From: Adiantum capillus-veneris
Taxonomy: Eukaryota; Streptophyta; Polypodiopsida; Polypodiales; Pteridaceae
NCBI GenBank assembly: GCA_014529385.2
Contig: CM043965.1
Span: forward strand, 11,336,412-11,400,411
DNA: 64,000 bases
Direction of reading: 5' to 3'
Shown: piece after piece, positions 22,481 to 34,414 of the stretch
Layout of the letters: the number at the start of each line of letters is the position of its first letter
Position numbering within the stretch: the stretch's first letter is position 1
Position numbers and translations under genes: made by a program
Notes under the pieces: model-generated
The model's database searches: none
Told to the model about the DNA's origin: nothing
Seen by the model: the letters and a program-made list of their open reading frames with translations, nothing else

Positions 22481-23225
22481 ATCATGGATCATTAGTTCTT
22501 TTTGGGACTGAACTGATTCTTGAAAGGAGGTAGAAAGGTGAATCTTTGGGTCAGTATCTCTACATTTGGGATGGACTAATCTCATGTTTGGTTCACCGTT
22601 ATATTTGCTAAATTGATTGCTATATTGATTAGAACTTCTATCATGGGTCATTAGTTCTTTTTTGGACTGAACTGATTCTTGAAAAGAGATAGAAAGGTGA
22701 ATCTTTGGGTCGATATCTCTACTTTTGGGATGGACTGATCACATGTTTGATTCACCGTTGTAATTGCTTGCTATTTCGATTAGAGCTCTAATCATGGGTC
22801 ATTAGTTCTTTTTTGGACTGGAATGATTCATAAAAGGAGGTAGGAAGGTGAATCTTTGGGTCGATATCTCTACTTTTGGAATGGACTGATCACATGTTTG
22901 ATTCACCGCCGTATTTGCTTGCTATTCCGATTAGAGCTCCAATCATGGGTCATTAGTTCTTTTCTGGACTGGACTGATTCATGAAAGGAGGTAGGAAGGT
23001 GAATCTTTGGGTCGATATCTCTACTTTTGGGATGGACTGATCACATGTTTGATTCACCGCTGAATTTGCTTGCTATTTCGATTAGAGCTCCAATCATGGG
23101 TCATTAGTTCTTTTTTGGACTGGACTCATTCATGAAAGGGGTAGGAAGGTGAATCTTTGGGTCGATATCTCTACTTTTGGGATGAACTGATCACATATTT
23201 GATTCACCGTTGTATTTGCTTGCTC
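22481..23225. repeat. Five-copy tandem array, unit about 151 bp, left side of hAT-2
   Basis: Units begin ATCATGG(G/A)TCATTAG at 22481, 22640, 22791, 22942 and 23093. Each contains GGACTGAACTGATTC or a variant, GGTGAATCTTTGGGTCGAT, ATCTCTACTTTTGGGATGGA, and GATCACATGTTTGATTCACC. The spacings are 159, 151, 151 and 151 bp; the last unit is truncated. Confidence 0.92.
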
Positions 23226-23366
23226 ATGTTTGAGTAGATTGAGGTTTATTCCCTTCAGGCTTCACTACTACGCTTGTGTGTGATATTGATTATAACACTA
23301 ATGTTTGGTTTGAATAATACTTGAAAGAAGAGATAGCATACTGAGCTATGTTTATTGGTATTGCAG

Positions 23367-23960
23367 GCATCCAATAAGCTTCGACCATCACACCCCGGTA
23401 TCGATAAGATCAAACCAGTATGAGGGATCATTGGGTGTAACGCCCACCAATGAAAGCACTCAAAGCAGGGAACCAACTTCTCATATCGATAGAACTACAC
23501 CTCCAAACCATGGATCTCCTGACTTTCAGGTAGGATCGTCAAAAAGTAGACAGGTTAGCTTACAGACGAGCTTCAAAACACTTGCCTTAGAAGAAGCACA
23601 ACTTGCACTAGCTAAAGGCGTCTATTTCACTTGGGGATCATTAGCCATTGTCACCCGTGATGCATGGAAGTTAGCTTGGAAACGCATTGGGGAGTATGGT
23701 GCTGGATTTACCCCTCCAACATATCACCATATGAGAAACCAAATGTTGGATAAATGTTACACAAGCACACAACAGGATATTCAAAGGGTAATATTAAATG
23801 CAACAGAACAATCTGGATACACCATAGTTAGTGATGGTTGGTCCAACGTTCAAAGGCGGCCATTGATCAACATCATGCTTGTATGTCCTTGTGGTGAATG
23901 TTTTATCAAAGCTGTGGATAGCTCTGGTGAAATAAAGTCTGGCAGTTTTATAGCTGACAT
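23367..23960 (+). CDS. hAT-2 transposase, 5' part (split by LTR insertion)
   Basis: Open from the splice acceptor at 23366 to the insertion at 23961. Reads DUF659-type sequence: LALAKGVYFTWGSLAIVTRD, GAGFTPPTYHHMRNQML, SGYTIVSDGWSNVQRRPLIN (first catalytic Asp at 23833-23835), then DSSGEIKSGSFIADI. No in-frame ATG exists near the 5' end and no BED cysteines are visible, so either the first coding exon is unrecognised or the N-terminus has been lost. The frame continues at 31952 once the nested element and one target duplication are discounted, without a shift. Confidence 0.85.
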
Positions 23961-25894
23961 TGAGAGGCGGAAGTGAAAAAATAGACCCGGTGGCCTCTAC
24001 ACTAAGACTATGCACAATGGCCTCATCATGGGGAATACGCAAAAGGGGCACCACCTAGCAAGATATGTGGCTAGGACGCATACATATACACAATGAAACA
24101 TGCCATGGAAAACAATTTCAAGATCCACACCCAAATGTGGAATGGGGTGGTCAGAGAATAAGGTGAGAGGAGTGGTGAGTGAGTGAGAATGGGCTCGCTA
24201 CTCGTGCATGTAGTAAGGAAGATAACGAGGTCAGGGATACATGCAAGTATGCTCACTTCTCATACAAAAGGTGGCGAATCCGCACACCTCAAGATGGAAG
24301 TAGAAAGATGATAGGAATATGAGAGGGAGAGAGTGTGTGTGTGTATGGTGGCGAATCCGCACACCTTAACATAAGCAAAAAAAAAAAAAGGCAAGGAACA
24401 AGCATATACCATACTCACAATGAGATGTAACCAAAGCGACACAAAGTATGGCACCAAGATGGAGTGTGTTGATTGCTTGCAAAAGATGAATACAATAGGT
24501 AGCGTATGGCAGGAAAATGAGAAGGGAACAAGATCGTAGGAGGCATAATGGAGAGATGGGAGTTGATGGCGAGAAATATCATGAGTGTGTCCACCATTCT
24601 TCTTCTTGAAATTGTGCCTTCAACCCTTAATTACAAGTGGTGTGGAGGTGTGGTGCTCATCTTTTGTGCATGGTGATGGTGATGATGATGGTGTTGTGAT
24701 TATGTGATTAGGGTTCATGCTACAAGCATGTAGCACAAGAATGTGTATGGATAGGTGTGTGTGTGTGTGTGTGTGTTTAGTGAGCTCTCATAACCTCCTT
24801 ATATAGGGAAGAAGGGAAGGTTTTATCAATATTTCTAATTGACGTGAGTGTCCCACTCTGGTGACTAGGAAAATGGGGTGCATGTGACTGTGGCTCCCAT
24901 CTTGTCTCCTCATTATTTAAAATACCAGAGTCAATAGAGAGAGAAGAAGAGAGAATGTGGGTAGGATGTAGAGGATAGGAGATATTTACAATAGTCTAGC
25001 TTTGGCTAGACATAAGCTTATTAGGGAGAGAAGAGAGAGGTAAAAAAATTATAAGAGAGGTTGTCGAAGGTGGATAATTGTTGATGAGGATGGATCCTCC
25101 AAAAATGGTGATAGAATCACTCTAGACTAGCCAAGACCTCATTAAAAGATCCTTGTCTCTTGTAATCATGCTTGAAGACTTGTAGAACCATAGCCATTCT
25201 AGAGGGAAGAAAATTGGGGATGGCCTATGTCACCATTACACGAGAAAACTGGGGTCCACCACAAAAATCATAGCTCCGCGTTCATAACTCCAAAAATTCT
25301 GAAAAAAATTGAGCTAAAAGTTGAGATCACGAGCTACATCTTTCATGTTTAACGTTCCTTCAGATTCGGGGTTCTTCTTTACTTAAAAAATTCAGCCAAA
25401 TAATGTATTATTTGTGGCTGCAAAAGTCTTTTGGTGGTCCCCTTTGAGTGGACTTCTCTCTTGCCTTCAAGTGTAAGCTCCTTCATGTGTATGAAAACAT
25501 GACCTAGAGTTTTGAAAAGATTGGCAATCATTTAGATGGAGGTATTATTGAAATTTGAAAGTGGGGTTGAGGTTTGAAAATGAAAACTAGTGAATAAAAT
25601 ATTTGGTAGGGTGGAATAATATACATACATGAAAAATATATTAGAAAATACTAAAATATATAATGTAATTTAGAATATATATATTTAATATTTAAGGTCA
25701 AAAGAGAGATCAACAAAGCTTACTTATTTATGCTACATCGTGATTGATTAGCATAAGTCTTATTTATTTAATAAAGGCTAAAACGTTTGTGAAAAAAGGA
25801 AGAAAAAATCAAAAGTAACTTATATAATAGAAAATATTTTTGGTAAAAGAGAAAAAAATATGGGGGGTTCCCATGCATGGAAAAGCATGCCTCA
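23961..25894 (-). repeat. 3' LTR of the gag/protease element
   Basis: A 1934-bp LTR. It contains a minus-strand TATA box (CCCTATATAAGGAGG, near 24800) and a (GT)n run near 24760. It pairs with 30016-31947. Confidence 0.93.
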
Positions 25895-25930
25895 TTAGCC
25901 CTCCCCCTAAGGCTAGAGGTATTCATGCCT

Positions 25931-27980
25931 CTAGCTCTGTACTTGAGCATGTTTAAATAGAGTGGGATTTCTCCTTGGTTGGCTAGTATATTCTTGTAGG
26001 GAATAATGGATCCCTTGGAAGCATGAGGCTCCCCAAAGTTCTTTTCGGTGTCCATTTGGGTCCCACACTATCCGTAAATCCATTGTATGCAATAATGCCT
26101 TCTTTATAAGATCACACTTAAAATGATTCTTGAGTCCACAAGCTGCACAAGAATTAACTCTTGCATAAGTGATAGAAGGTATGGAAAGAACTTGATCAGT
26201 CCGTGAAAGTATTCCAAAGCGGGACCATGCATGGCTTCCTTGTCGAGACACATAGCCAAAAGGGAGTAAGAAACCATAATCCTCATATCTTGCTTGTTGT
26301 CCTTCTTCGTGCCAAATTGATAGAGACTTGTTGCCCACATAAATAGATTGCATGGTTGATGCCTGCTGCACAAGAGAGCCCACCATGTACAAAAGATAAA
26401 CTGCAAACCACATTTTGAAAAATGACTCCATGTTACCACTAGTATGCAAAACCATTCTTCCTTGATTGGTGTGTCCTAGATTGATTCCACTGGTTATTGA
26501 TGTCAATCCTTCAACTCTTGTCACAACCCAACTTAAAGAGATTCCCAAATTAATGTTACACACAATGTTCACATTTAGAAAGGAAAACCTAAAGTGCCAG
26601 TAGACCTCAATTGCATTTCTCTGCATGAGTCTTTCTCTAGAAAGGACTTTCCAAGTGGTCGTCAATATAACTTTTGGTCGTCTTCCACCAATCTCGTGCC
26701 ATAGGGGTAGTTGAAGTGTCTTCACCACTTTCACCTGTGGTTGCAAATTTGAAGGGTCCACCTTGTTGTGGTTGAATGTGAGGCCCATTACCTCAATGGA
26801 GATATCACTTCCTTCACTCCCTGTTGACTCCTCCTCTAAAGTGGTTGAAGAGTCACCACTAGAAAACTCATCCTCAGAGGTTTCTAGATCCATGTCGCGT
26901 TGTTGACCTATCTTCATGTCGTAAAGTATTGGCCTCCCTTTTGCATCCTTCATCTGGATTATGCCGGTGTCTCAGTCGTGCTTAGCTCTCATAGCCATAA
27001 GCCAAGGCCTCCCTAGAATGATAGGATAGCCCTCCCCTTTATGTGGCATGACAAAGATGTCCACATCTACCTCGGTGTTGAATGCCTTTATCCTAACTGC
27101 ATTTATGACACCAACACATTGAACTTTTAAATTATTTGCCATTTTGGCTCGGCATGGTGCTGGTCGACTCACCTCTAAACCCAAACGGTGCATCATTTTT
27201 TCACTCATGACGCATATTTGTGCGCCACCATCGATGTAGATATTGGAGATGTGTTGCCCTTTGATGTAAGCATCCATCACTGGTAGTATGTCATCTAGAT
27301 TTCTCCCAGAGATAGCCCCAGCTATATTTGGCTTTGGTCGTCTAGTGCTAACCATCTTTGTCCATTGTCTCCTCACCCTAGGTGCTAGGTGGAGTAACTG
27401 GGGCCAGGTGATTTTTGGGCCCTGCACAGAAACATCTTGAACCAAATCATATGGTTTAGAACATTCACCCAAAGAGAAATCTACAATGTCAATTTTACGT
27501 CGTGACTTGGACGGCTTTTTGCTAGATTCCCCTTTAGTCTTCATCTTTTCTTCCTTTTGGGAAGATTCACCATGCCTAGCGCGTTTTACCCCTATGGCAT
27601 CTACTCCTTTAACGTTGGTCTTATCCTCCTCCACTTTCTCCTTTCCTTTACCTTCAAGACTGATGACGCTTACTGTTTGATTGCCAACTGGTAGTGGGGG
27701 TAAGGGTGGAATGAGAGGTTGTGGTGGTGGTGGTGGTTGTGGTTGAATGGGTGGTTGTAGGATTTGCATGGGTGGTGCTTGTTGTGGTGCCCTCGGTGGT
27801 GGTGGTCTTGCTCTCGGTGGTGAAACCTGGTTTTGCCTGGATCCTCTATTGAAATTCTACCTCCTTGGGTGTGGACAGTAGTACATGCCATGACCATCCT
27901 CCCCACAATTGTAGGAATGGTATTCTTGGTTTTGCCTTCGTTGTCCTCTCCCTTGCTCTTGGTTGCGATTGTGTGCATGC
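25931..27980 (-). pseudogene. Protease and unknown C-terminal region of the gag/protease element
   Basis: Continues the gag frame past a stop at 27983. It contains a degraded zinc knuckle (SYNCGEDGHGMYYC, first Cys replaced by Ser), a second stop near 27860, and a Pro-rich stretch. The aspartic protease follows: NIYIDGGAQICVMSEKMM (D-G-G active site), then GEGYPIILGRPWLMAMRAKHD and a TGA at 26972. After the stop the same frame runs to 25931 as about 340 residues: an acidic part (TSEDEFSSGDSSTTLEEEST) then sequence with no known domain. Autonomous relatives have RT at this place. No RT box can be found. The 340-residue tail is either a replacement sequence or fortuitously open. Confidence 0.75.
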
Positions 27981-27982
27981 CC

Positions 27983-28663
27983 TTATTGTATCAAATGGAC
28001 TGAGAGATTCTCAAGTTGATTGGTGATTTGGTTGAGCAGGTCTTGCTGATCTTCAATTGGTTCTTGTGGTTGAATCCTCTGGGCGGCTATTGTAGGTGGT
28101 GGTAGAGGTGGTCGGGTCCTAACGGCTTCCTCTTCATCGATATTCCTGGCTTGTAGGCGCAACTTCTTGTCTTTAAGGCAAGCCACTTCAACTGCTAGCT
28201 CATACGTAGCAGGAAACCTTCCCTTCACCTTCTCTTTAAGAGTTGGCCATAACCCAGCCACAAACCGATCTTTTTTTAGGAAATCAGGTGCCCCCTCATC
28301 CTCTCTTAGCGATGCAACCCATCGTCCCCATAAATCTAAAAACTTTGAGTCATATGATGCGTATTCCAGCATACTGTCCTGCTTCAACTCTGTCAACAAT
28401 TGCCATAGCTTCTCTGATGTTGTGCCCTCTCCAAAACGCTTGACAAAGGCTGCTCTTAATAAGTCCCACCGTTCCTTGGTTTCTTGTGCCAAGGCATTGT
28501 ACCATGATCTTGCCTTCACCTTCATAAGAAGTGGGAAGATGCGCAAGCGCGAAGCATCATCATCTCTCGTAGAGATGACACATGCTATTTCCAAGTTGTC
28601 TAGAAAGTCTGCAGCATCCTCACCCACCTTACCAGTAAATGTTGGAAATGCTACACTTGCCAT
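27983..28663 (-). CDS. Gag of the gag/protease element
   Basis: ATG 28663 opens MASVAFPTFTGKVGEDAADF, then DASRLRIFPLLMKVKARSWY and WDLLRAAFVKRFGEGTTSEK, the classic gypsy gag capsid block, and KDRFVAGLWPTLKEKVKGRF. It is intact over 226 codons and ends with a stop just before the zinc knuckle. It would form the particle in which an RNA is copied, with enzymes supplied in trans. Confidence 0.88.
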   Translation of the reverse strand: MASVAFPTFTGKVGEDAADFLDNLEIACVISTRDDDASRLRIFPLLMKVKARSWYNALAQETKERWDLLRAAFVKRFGEGTTSEKLWQLLTELKQDSMLEYASYDSKFLDLWGRWVASLREDEGAPDFLKKDRFVAGLWPTLKEKVKGRFPATYELAVEVACLKDKKLRLQARNIDEEEAVRTRPPLPPPTIAAQRIQPQEPIEDQQDLLNQITNQLENLSVHLIQ

Positions 28664-28889
28664 TATGAGAGTGAGAAAATTAACTCGACTTAGATTTTTT
28701 TTTAATTTTTTTTTTATAGAGATTCAATACATGGGTGCTCGGTGGATGGAAAACATACTATACAAGGATGAAAATAACTACATCAAAAGACACTTCATGA
28801 TTAATCATAGGGAGGATAAAGGGTAGAGAAGAGGTGTTTATCTCTTGCAGTCGTTCTCTACCAAACATGGTTGTAATGATCTACTGATA

Positions 28890-29967
28890 AAACATCTTGC
28901 GGTCCAAGATTACTTTGATTGATTGAATTCGTTGTGGTGCATAAGTTTGGTTCCTTGCAAAAGGTTGATGTGCTGGGTCCATCACATGATAATTCGGAAA
29001 GGCTCTCTCCTTTGTGGTGGAAGGTTATAGTCGGAGGTGTAGAGCTCTTGGTAGTCGAGGTCAAATTTATAGTACCACAGGACAAGGTTGTCTTCGTCTT
29101 CTAGCTCTAGGACTGCCCCTCTAGCAAGCTCTTGGAAAAGCTTGAACTCTCTCTCTTTGAGCAACTTCACTTTCCTGCAAGATAGAGTGCCATCACTTGT
29201 ATATATCCAAGTTGGACGGATACATAGCAAGCTGTAAAGTTGTCATCATAGCCTTGATTCACAAGCAAAACCCCTTGAAGGTGGAGGATCTTGTCTTTCC
29301 GCCAAGCAAAACCAGTGTCAAAGACCTTGTCGATGACAAGCTCCACCACTTCACTCGGTAGACGACGTAGAATCCATGCTGCTGTTTCTAGTTCCTGGCT
29401 CATGAGATGAGAGTGAGGTATAGAAAGACTTTGGAGGATTTACCCTTTTGTTTTGGAGACGGGGTGATTGTCGGCGCTGGAAAACCCTTGAATCTTTTTG
29501 TGCAAGGGAGAGGGAGGGACCACGTGTTCGTAGTAGCTTCCTCAAGTTGTGAAGGCTTGTTGCGGGCGTACGTGGAATAGGTGGCAAAGATGTGGATATA
29601 GATGTAGAGAAGCCTGGCTCTAGTTGAAAGCCTACTGATGTGAGAACGCCTGTGTGGATGTCGAGGGAGAAAATGATGGCCTTTTCTTCACTTTGGGTTC
29701 CACTCATGTCGAAGGTGCGGTTTTTTGGCTACAATGTGAGCATGATGCAGCTTGTGCCTTGCTTTTACGCTTGCGGGGATGATGAGAAATGTAAACAATT
29801 TGAGTAGGAAAAGAGGGTCTTACCACCTCTTCTATGCTAACAATACAACACCCTGGCAAGAGTTTCTTGATGACTTGAGTCAAACCTTCTTGAAGCTCCT
29901 CTTCTTCAGTGGTCCAATTAGAGAATTCAAGAAGCCACTCGTCCATGAAGAGAAGTAAACATGTCAT
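28890..29967 (-). CDS. Chain of overlapping ORFs upstream of gag (extra gene, unrecognised)
   Basis: Between the primer site and gag lie four overlapping minus-strand frames: 29967-29704, 29707-29351 (stop and start overlap as ATGA), 29403-29167 and 29230-28982. They read MDEWLLEFSNWTTEEEE; a Ser/Pro-rich part; an F-box-like RLPSEVVELVIDKVFDTGFA; then REFKLFQELARGAVLELEDE and VLWYYKFDLDYQEL. Most likely this is one ancestral gene broken by frameshifts. Extra ORFs before gag are uncommon. I do not recognise a family. Confidence 0.5.
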
Positions 29968-30015
29968 CCTTGTAAAATGAAGGTTTCAAGAGCCCTCCTC
30001 AATGGGGGCACCAAA

Positions 30016-31947
30016 TGAGAGGCGGAAGTGAAAAAATAGAGCCGGTGGCCTCTACACTAAGACTATGCACAATGGCCTCATCATGGGGAATACGCAATAG
30101 GGGCACCACCTAGCAAGATATGCGGCTAGGGCGCATACATATACACAATGAAACATGCCATGGAAAACAATTTCAAGATCCACATCCAAATGTGGAATGG
30201 GGTGGTCAGAGAATAAGGTGAGAGGAGTGGTGAGTGAGTGAGAATGGGCTCGCTACTCGTGCATGTAGTAAGGAAGATAACGAGGTCAGGGATACATGCA
30301 AGTATGCTCACTTCTCATACAAAAGGTGGCGAATCCGCACACCTCAAGATGGAAGTAGAAAGATGATAGGAATATGAGAGGGAGAGAGAGTGTGTGTGTA
30401 TGGTGGCAAATCCGCACACCTTAATATAAGCAAAAAAAAAAATAGCAAGGAACAAGCATATACCATACTCACAATGAGATGTATCCAAAGCGACACAAAG
30501 TATGGCACCAAGATGGAGTGTGTTGATTGCTTGCAAAAGATGAATACAATAGGTAGCGTATGGTAGGAAAATGAGAAGGGAACAAGATCGTAGGAGGCAT
30601 AATGGAGAGATGGGAGTTGATGGCGAGAAATATCATGAGTGTGTCCACCCTTCTTCTTCTTGAAATTGTGCCTTCAACCCTTAATTACAAGTGGTGTGGA
30701 GGTGTGGTGCTCATCTTTTGTGCATGGTGATGGTGATGATGATGGTGTTGTGATTATGTGATTAGGGTTCATGCTACAAGCATGTAGCACAAGAATGTGT
30801 ATGGATAGGTGTGTGTGTGTGTGTGTGTGTTTAGTGAGCTCTCATAACCTCCTTATATAGGGAAGAAGGGAAGGTTTTATCAATATTTCTAATTGACGTG
30901 AGTGTCCCACTCTGGTGACTAGGAAAATGGGGTGCATGTGACTGTGGCTCCCATCTTGTCTCCTCATTATTTAAAATACCAGAGTCAATAGAGAGAGAAG
31001 AAGAGAGAATGTGGGTAGGATGTAGAGGATAGGAGATATTTACAATAGTCTAGCTTTGGCTAGACATAAGCTTATTAGGGAGAGAAGAGAGAGGTAAAAA
31101 AATTATAAGAGAGGTTGTCGAAGTGGATAATTGTTGATGAGGATGGATCCTCCAAAAATGGTGATAGAATCACTCTAGACTAGCCAAGACCTCATTAAAA
31201 GATCCTTGTCTCTTGTAATCATGCTTGAAGACTTGTAGAACCATAGCCATTCTAGAGGGAAGAAAATTGGGGATGGCCTATGTCACCATTACACGAGAAA
31301 ACTGGGGTCCACCACAAAAATCATAGCTCCGCGTTCATAACTCCAAAAATTCTGAAAAAAATTGAGCTAAAAGTTGAGATCACGAGCTACATCTTTCATG
31401 TTTAACGTTCCTTCAGATTCGGGGTTCTTCTTTACTTAAAAAATTCAGCCAAATAATGTATCATTTGTGGCTGCAAAAGTCTTTTGGTGGTCCCCTTTGA
31501 GTGGACTTCTCTCTTGCCTTCAAGTGTAAGCTCCTTCATGTGTATGAAAACATGACCTAGAGTTTTGAAAAGATTGGCAATCATCTAGATGGAGGTATTA
31601 TTGAAATTTGAAAGTGGGGTTGAGGTTTGAAAATGAAAACTAGTGAATAAAATATTTGGTAGGGTGGAATAATATACATACATGAAAAATATATTAGAAA
31701 ATACTAAAATATATAATGTAATTTAGAATATATATATTTAATATTTAAGGTCAAAAGAGAGATCAACAAAGCTTACTTATTTATGCTACATCGTGATTGA
31801 TTAGCATAAGTCTTATTTATTTAATAAAGGCTAAAACGTTTGTGAAAAAAGGAAGAAAAAATCAAAAGTAACTTATATAATAGGAAATATTTTTGGTAAA
31901 AGAGAAAAAAATATGGGGGGTTCCCATGCATGGAAAAGCATGCCTCA
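30016..31947 (-). repeat. 5' LTR of the gag/protease element
   Basis: A 1932-bp copy of 23961-25894. The minus-strand TATA box CTATATAAGG near 30853 is the likely promoter for gag. It ends at the primer site (30015 downward). Confidence 0.93.
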
Positions 31948-31951
31948 ACAT

Positions 31952-33290
31952 TATTGGCGACGCAGTAAAGGAACTTGGAAAAGAAAATGTTTTCCAAGTA
32001 ATCATGAACAATGCCAAAAAATGTAGGGTTGCAGGTAGGATACTTGAAAGTCGCTTCTCTCACCTATATAGTGGTGGTTGTAGTACACACAGCTTGAACT
32101 TGGTATTGCAAGATTGGTACAAGAGGGAGGACACAGAGTGGTTCAAATGGATGGTAGACAATGCTCGCTTAATAGTCAAGTTTATTTTGAAGCGTCAGAG
32201 GGTTCTTGACATGTACCGTCAGAGGATGTCTACTATGTTAAAACTGTCGTGCCAAATGACATTTTGCACCAACTACTATACGGTAGAATCACTAATAAAA
32301 AATAAGAATGCTGTGATGGAGACATTTGTTTGTGCCACTTTTTCAGAATGGGAGGCCGGTCAAAGGGAGAAGATAAAAAGAAAAATAGGGGTGATCAGAG
32401 ATCTACTAGCTAATCGCCACTTCTGGGATGATGTGGTGGATGTGCACAATGCCATGATGCAAATTATGCTCGCATTACGCCAACTGGATTCTGCCTTGCC
32501 TAACATAGGTAAGGTGTGGATGGCTTGGTGGACTGTTCAAGAAAGCCTTGCAAATCCAGAGGAGCCCCAGGAGCCAATTGTGAAGCCTTGGAAGACACCA
32601 TTCACTCAAAAGAGGAGAGAAATTTTGAGAAAGTATGTGCATGGTCAATGGGTTGGAGCACATAGTCCACCACACAGCGTAGCTTTCTTATTGGATCCAG
32701 AGTATTGGGCAATGGAAATAGACAAACTTGATGAGGAGGTGTTGGAAGACTTTTATGATGTGATAGGCAGGTTTTATGATGATCCTGATGAGCATGCATC
32801 AGTTGTTACTGATCTTACGAAGTTTAAACTCAAAGAGGGTAAGTTTGGTACAGAATTTTTGCAGAAACTTACCACGGAGCAACCTGCGTGGAAGTGGTGG
32901 ATGATGAATGGTGGTAGTGCACCCACCCTTAAACGCCTAGCTGTTATAATCCTAGCCCAATGTGCATCTAATTCAAGTTCTGAGAGAAACTGGAGTACAT
33001 ATAAATATGTACATTCCACCATCAGAAACCACCTTCTAAATTCAAGAGCTGAAAAATTGGTGTATATGTACTGCAACCATCGGCTATTGGCAAGAGTGCA
33101 AGCTGAGAACTACAAAGAGAAGATGCCGCGCTGGACTTATGATGTAACCAATGATGAGGTGGACGAAGACAGTGAGCTGCAAGGGGAATCTCATGAAGTA
33201 GAAACTACATGTACTTTAGAAGAGATAGAAGAGAATTTGGAAATTGAACCAACTTTGACCCGTCGCAGCAAGCGACGGTGGTTTAATTAA
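31952..33290 (+). CDS. hAT-2 transposase, 3' part with hATC domain; catalytic Asp replaced
   Basis: Resumes the frame left at 23960: IGDAVKELGKENVFQVIMNN, then GGCSTHSLNLVLQDW, RLIVKFILKRQRVLDMYRQ, AHSPPHSVAFLLDPEYW and the dimerisation motif CASNSSSERNWSTYKYVHS (Glu at 32992), followed by an acidic tail ending RRSKRRWFN. It is open to the stop at 33290. The second catalytic Asp, normally in a T-D-N-A motif as in hAT-1, is Asn here (MNNAKK, codon 32007-32009), which should abolish cleavage. Together the two parts are about 640 aa. Confidence 0.9.
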
Positions 33291-33573
33291 TAGATTATCG
33301 AATCCATTGAGTGACTTCTGTTTAAGTTTAGAAACTGTTTATCTTATAAGCTTTTTTTATATTTAGTTTAAGGTTTAGACATTTGCTTAATAATAAACGA
33401 AGCCCTTAAAAACCTTTACAAGGCCATAAATCACTATTCAAGCTTCATAATATACAAAGCCCTAAAAAATCTTTGCATTATCACATATCATAATTGAAGC
33501 TGAAGTGAAGAAAATTCACAATTCACTAATAAATTCTCGCAAGACGAGTAAATGTTTTCAAATGTTACAAAAA

Positions 33574-34409
33574 CTATCCAAGTGATAGTGAAATATTTGT
33601 GAGAATATCTTCATTCTCTTGTTCACGCTGACCTTTAAGCTTATTATAGTCTTCAGACATTTTGAACATTGCATATAGCTTTTTGGATATCTCATACTCA
33701 CATATAGCACAATGAAAGTTATTCATCATGCTTTGCATCAAGCATGATATATGGTACATATGTCCGCATGGCAAGCTGAAGTGACCACACCACTCATGAA
33801 AGAATGATCTACATATGGGGCAAGGACCACCGTGCTCACCAGAAGCTGGAGGGGCCTCAATAGATGTTGGGTGCTCAATCAATGTGGCAGCATTTTGTTT
33901 TTTTATAGTCGACTCTAACTCTTTTACGTGGCAAGATAGCACCTTCACCTCCCTTTGCAAGTATCTATTTAGGGTTTCTTCTGCATGAGAGCCTTGTGTA
34001 GCTTGTGATGCTTGCCTAAGTTGAGTTTGAAGCTCCTCCTTAACTTGGTGCACTTCCATTGATGCACCTTCTTGTGCCAATGCCATCTCTTTCCGCGTGA
34101 CGGTGATTGCACTACTGCAAATGTCCTCAACCGTCATGTAAGGTGTCCTTGAGCTGAAGTCCACTGCTTCACCCAAGACAAAATGCATGTATAACATCTT
34201 GGAAAACCACAATGGACAATCCATATGATGCATAGGATGACCCATAACATCGAGATATATGTTATCTCCATTGTCTCGTATGTCTGCATTAATGCATTGT
34301 GATAGCTTGAGTCGGCCTTTCTTGATGTTGTCATCTGCAATGCTTGGCCATATGGATTTGACCATTTCTCGGTCAATCCTAGTGTTCACCTCTTTCCGTT
34401 GTGTACCCA
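33574..34409 (-). CDS. hAT-2 RING-H2 protein, main part (split by chromovirus)
   Basis: Likely E3 ubiquitin ligase. From the insertion junction the frame reads GTQRKEVNTRIDREMVKSIW, a stretch with no known domain (DNIYLDVMGHPMHHMDCPLW), coiled-coil segments (EVHQVKEELQTQLRQ, LQREVKVLSCHVKELES) and a C-terminal RING-H2: CPIC (near 33820), then LPCGHMYHISCL and HCAIC, giving C-x2-C ... C-x-H-x2-H-x2-C ... C-x2-C. It ends at 33574, 280 bp from the convergent transposase stop. The N-terminus is at 40555-40439. Removing the chromovirus and one CTGGG duplication restores one frame of about 318 codons, so the gene was intact when hit. Confidence 0.85.
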
Positions 34410-34414
34410 CTGGG

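Larger units (their letters stand above)
23961..31947 (-). mobile_element. Non-autonomous gypsy-type LTR element with gag and protease only
   Basis: LTRs 23961-25894 and 30016-31947 start TGAGAGGCGGAAG and end GCATGCCTCA. They differ at few positions over 1.93 kb by eye, so the insertion is recent. The target duplication is ACAT (23957-23960 and 31948-31951), possibly ACATT. On the minus strand the primer site after the 5' LTR is TGGTGCCCCCATTGAGGAGG, and a polypurine tract TTAGGGGGAGGGCTAA precedes the 3' LTR at 25895. The interior has gag and protease but no RT, RNase H or integrase, which places it with terminal-repeat/gag-type elements mobilised by autonomous relatives. Confidence 0.92.

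Noticed and set aside
31893-31951. Extended N-terminus of the hAT-2 transposase frame (VKEKKIWGVPMHGKACL)
   Set aside because: This part of the frame is the end of the right LTR of the nested element; the true continuation starts after the ACAT duplication.
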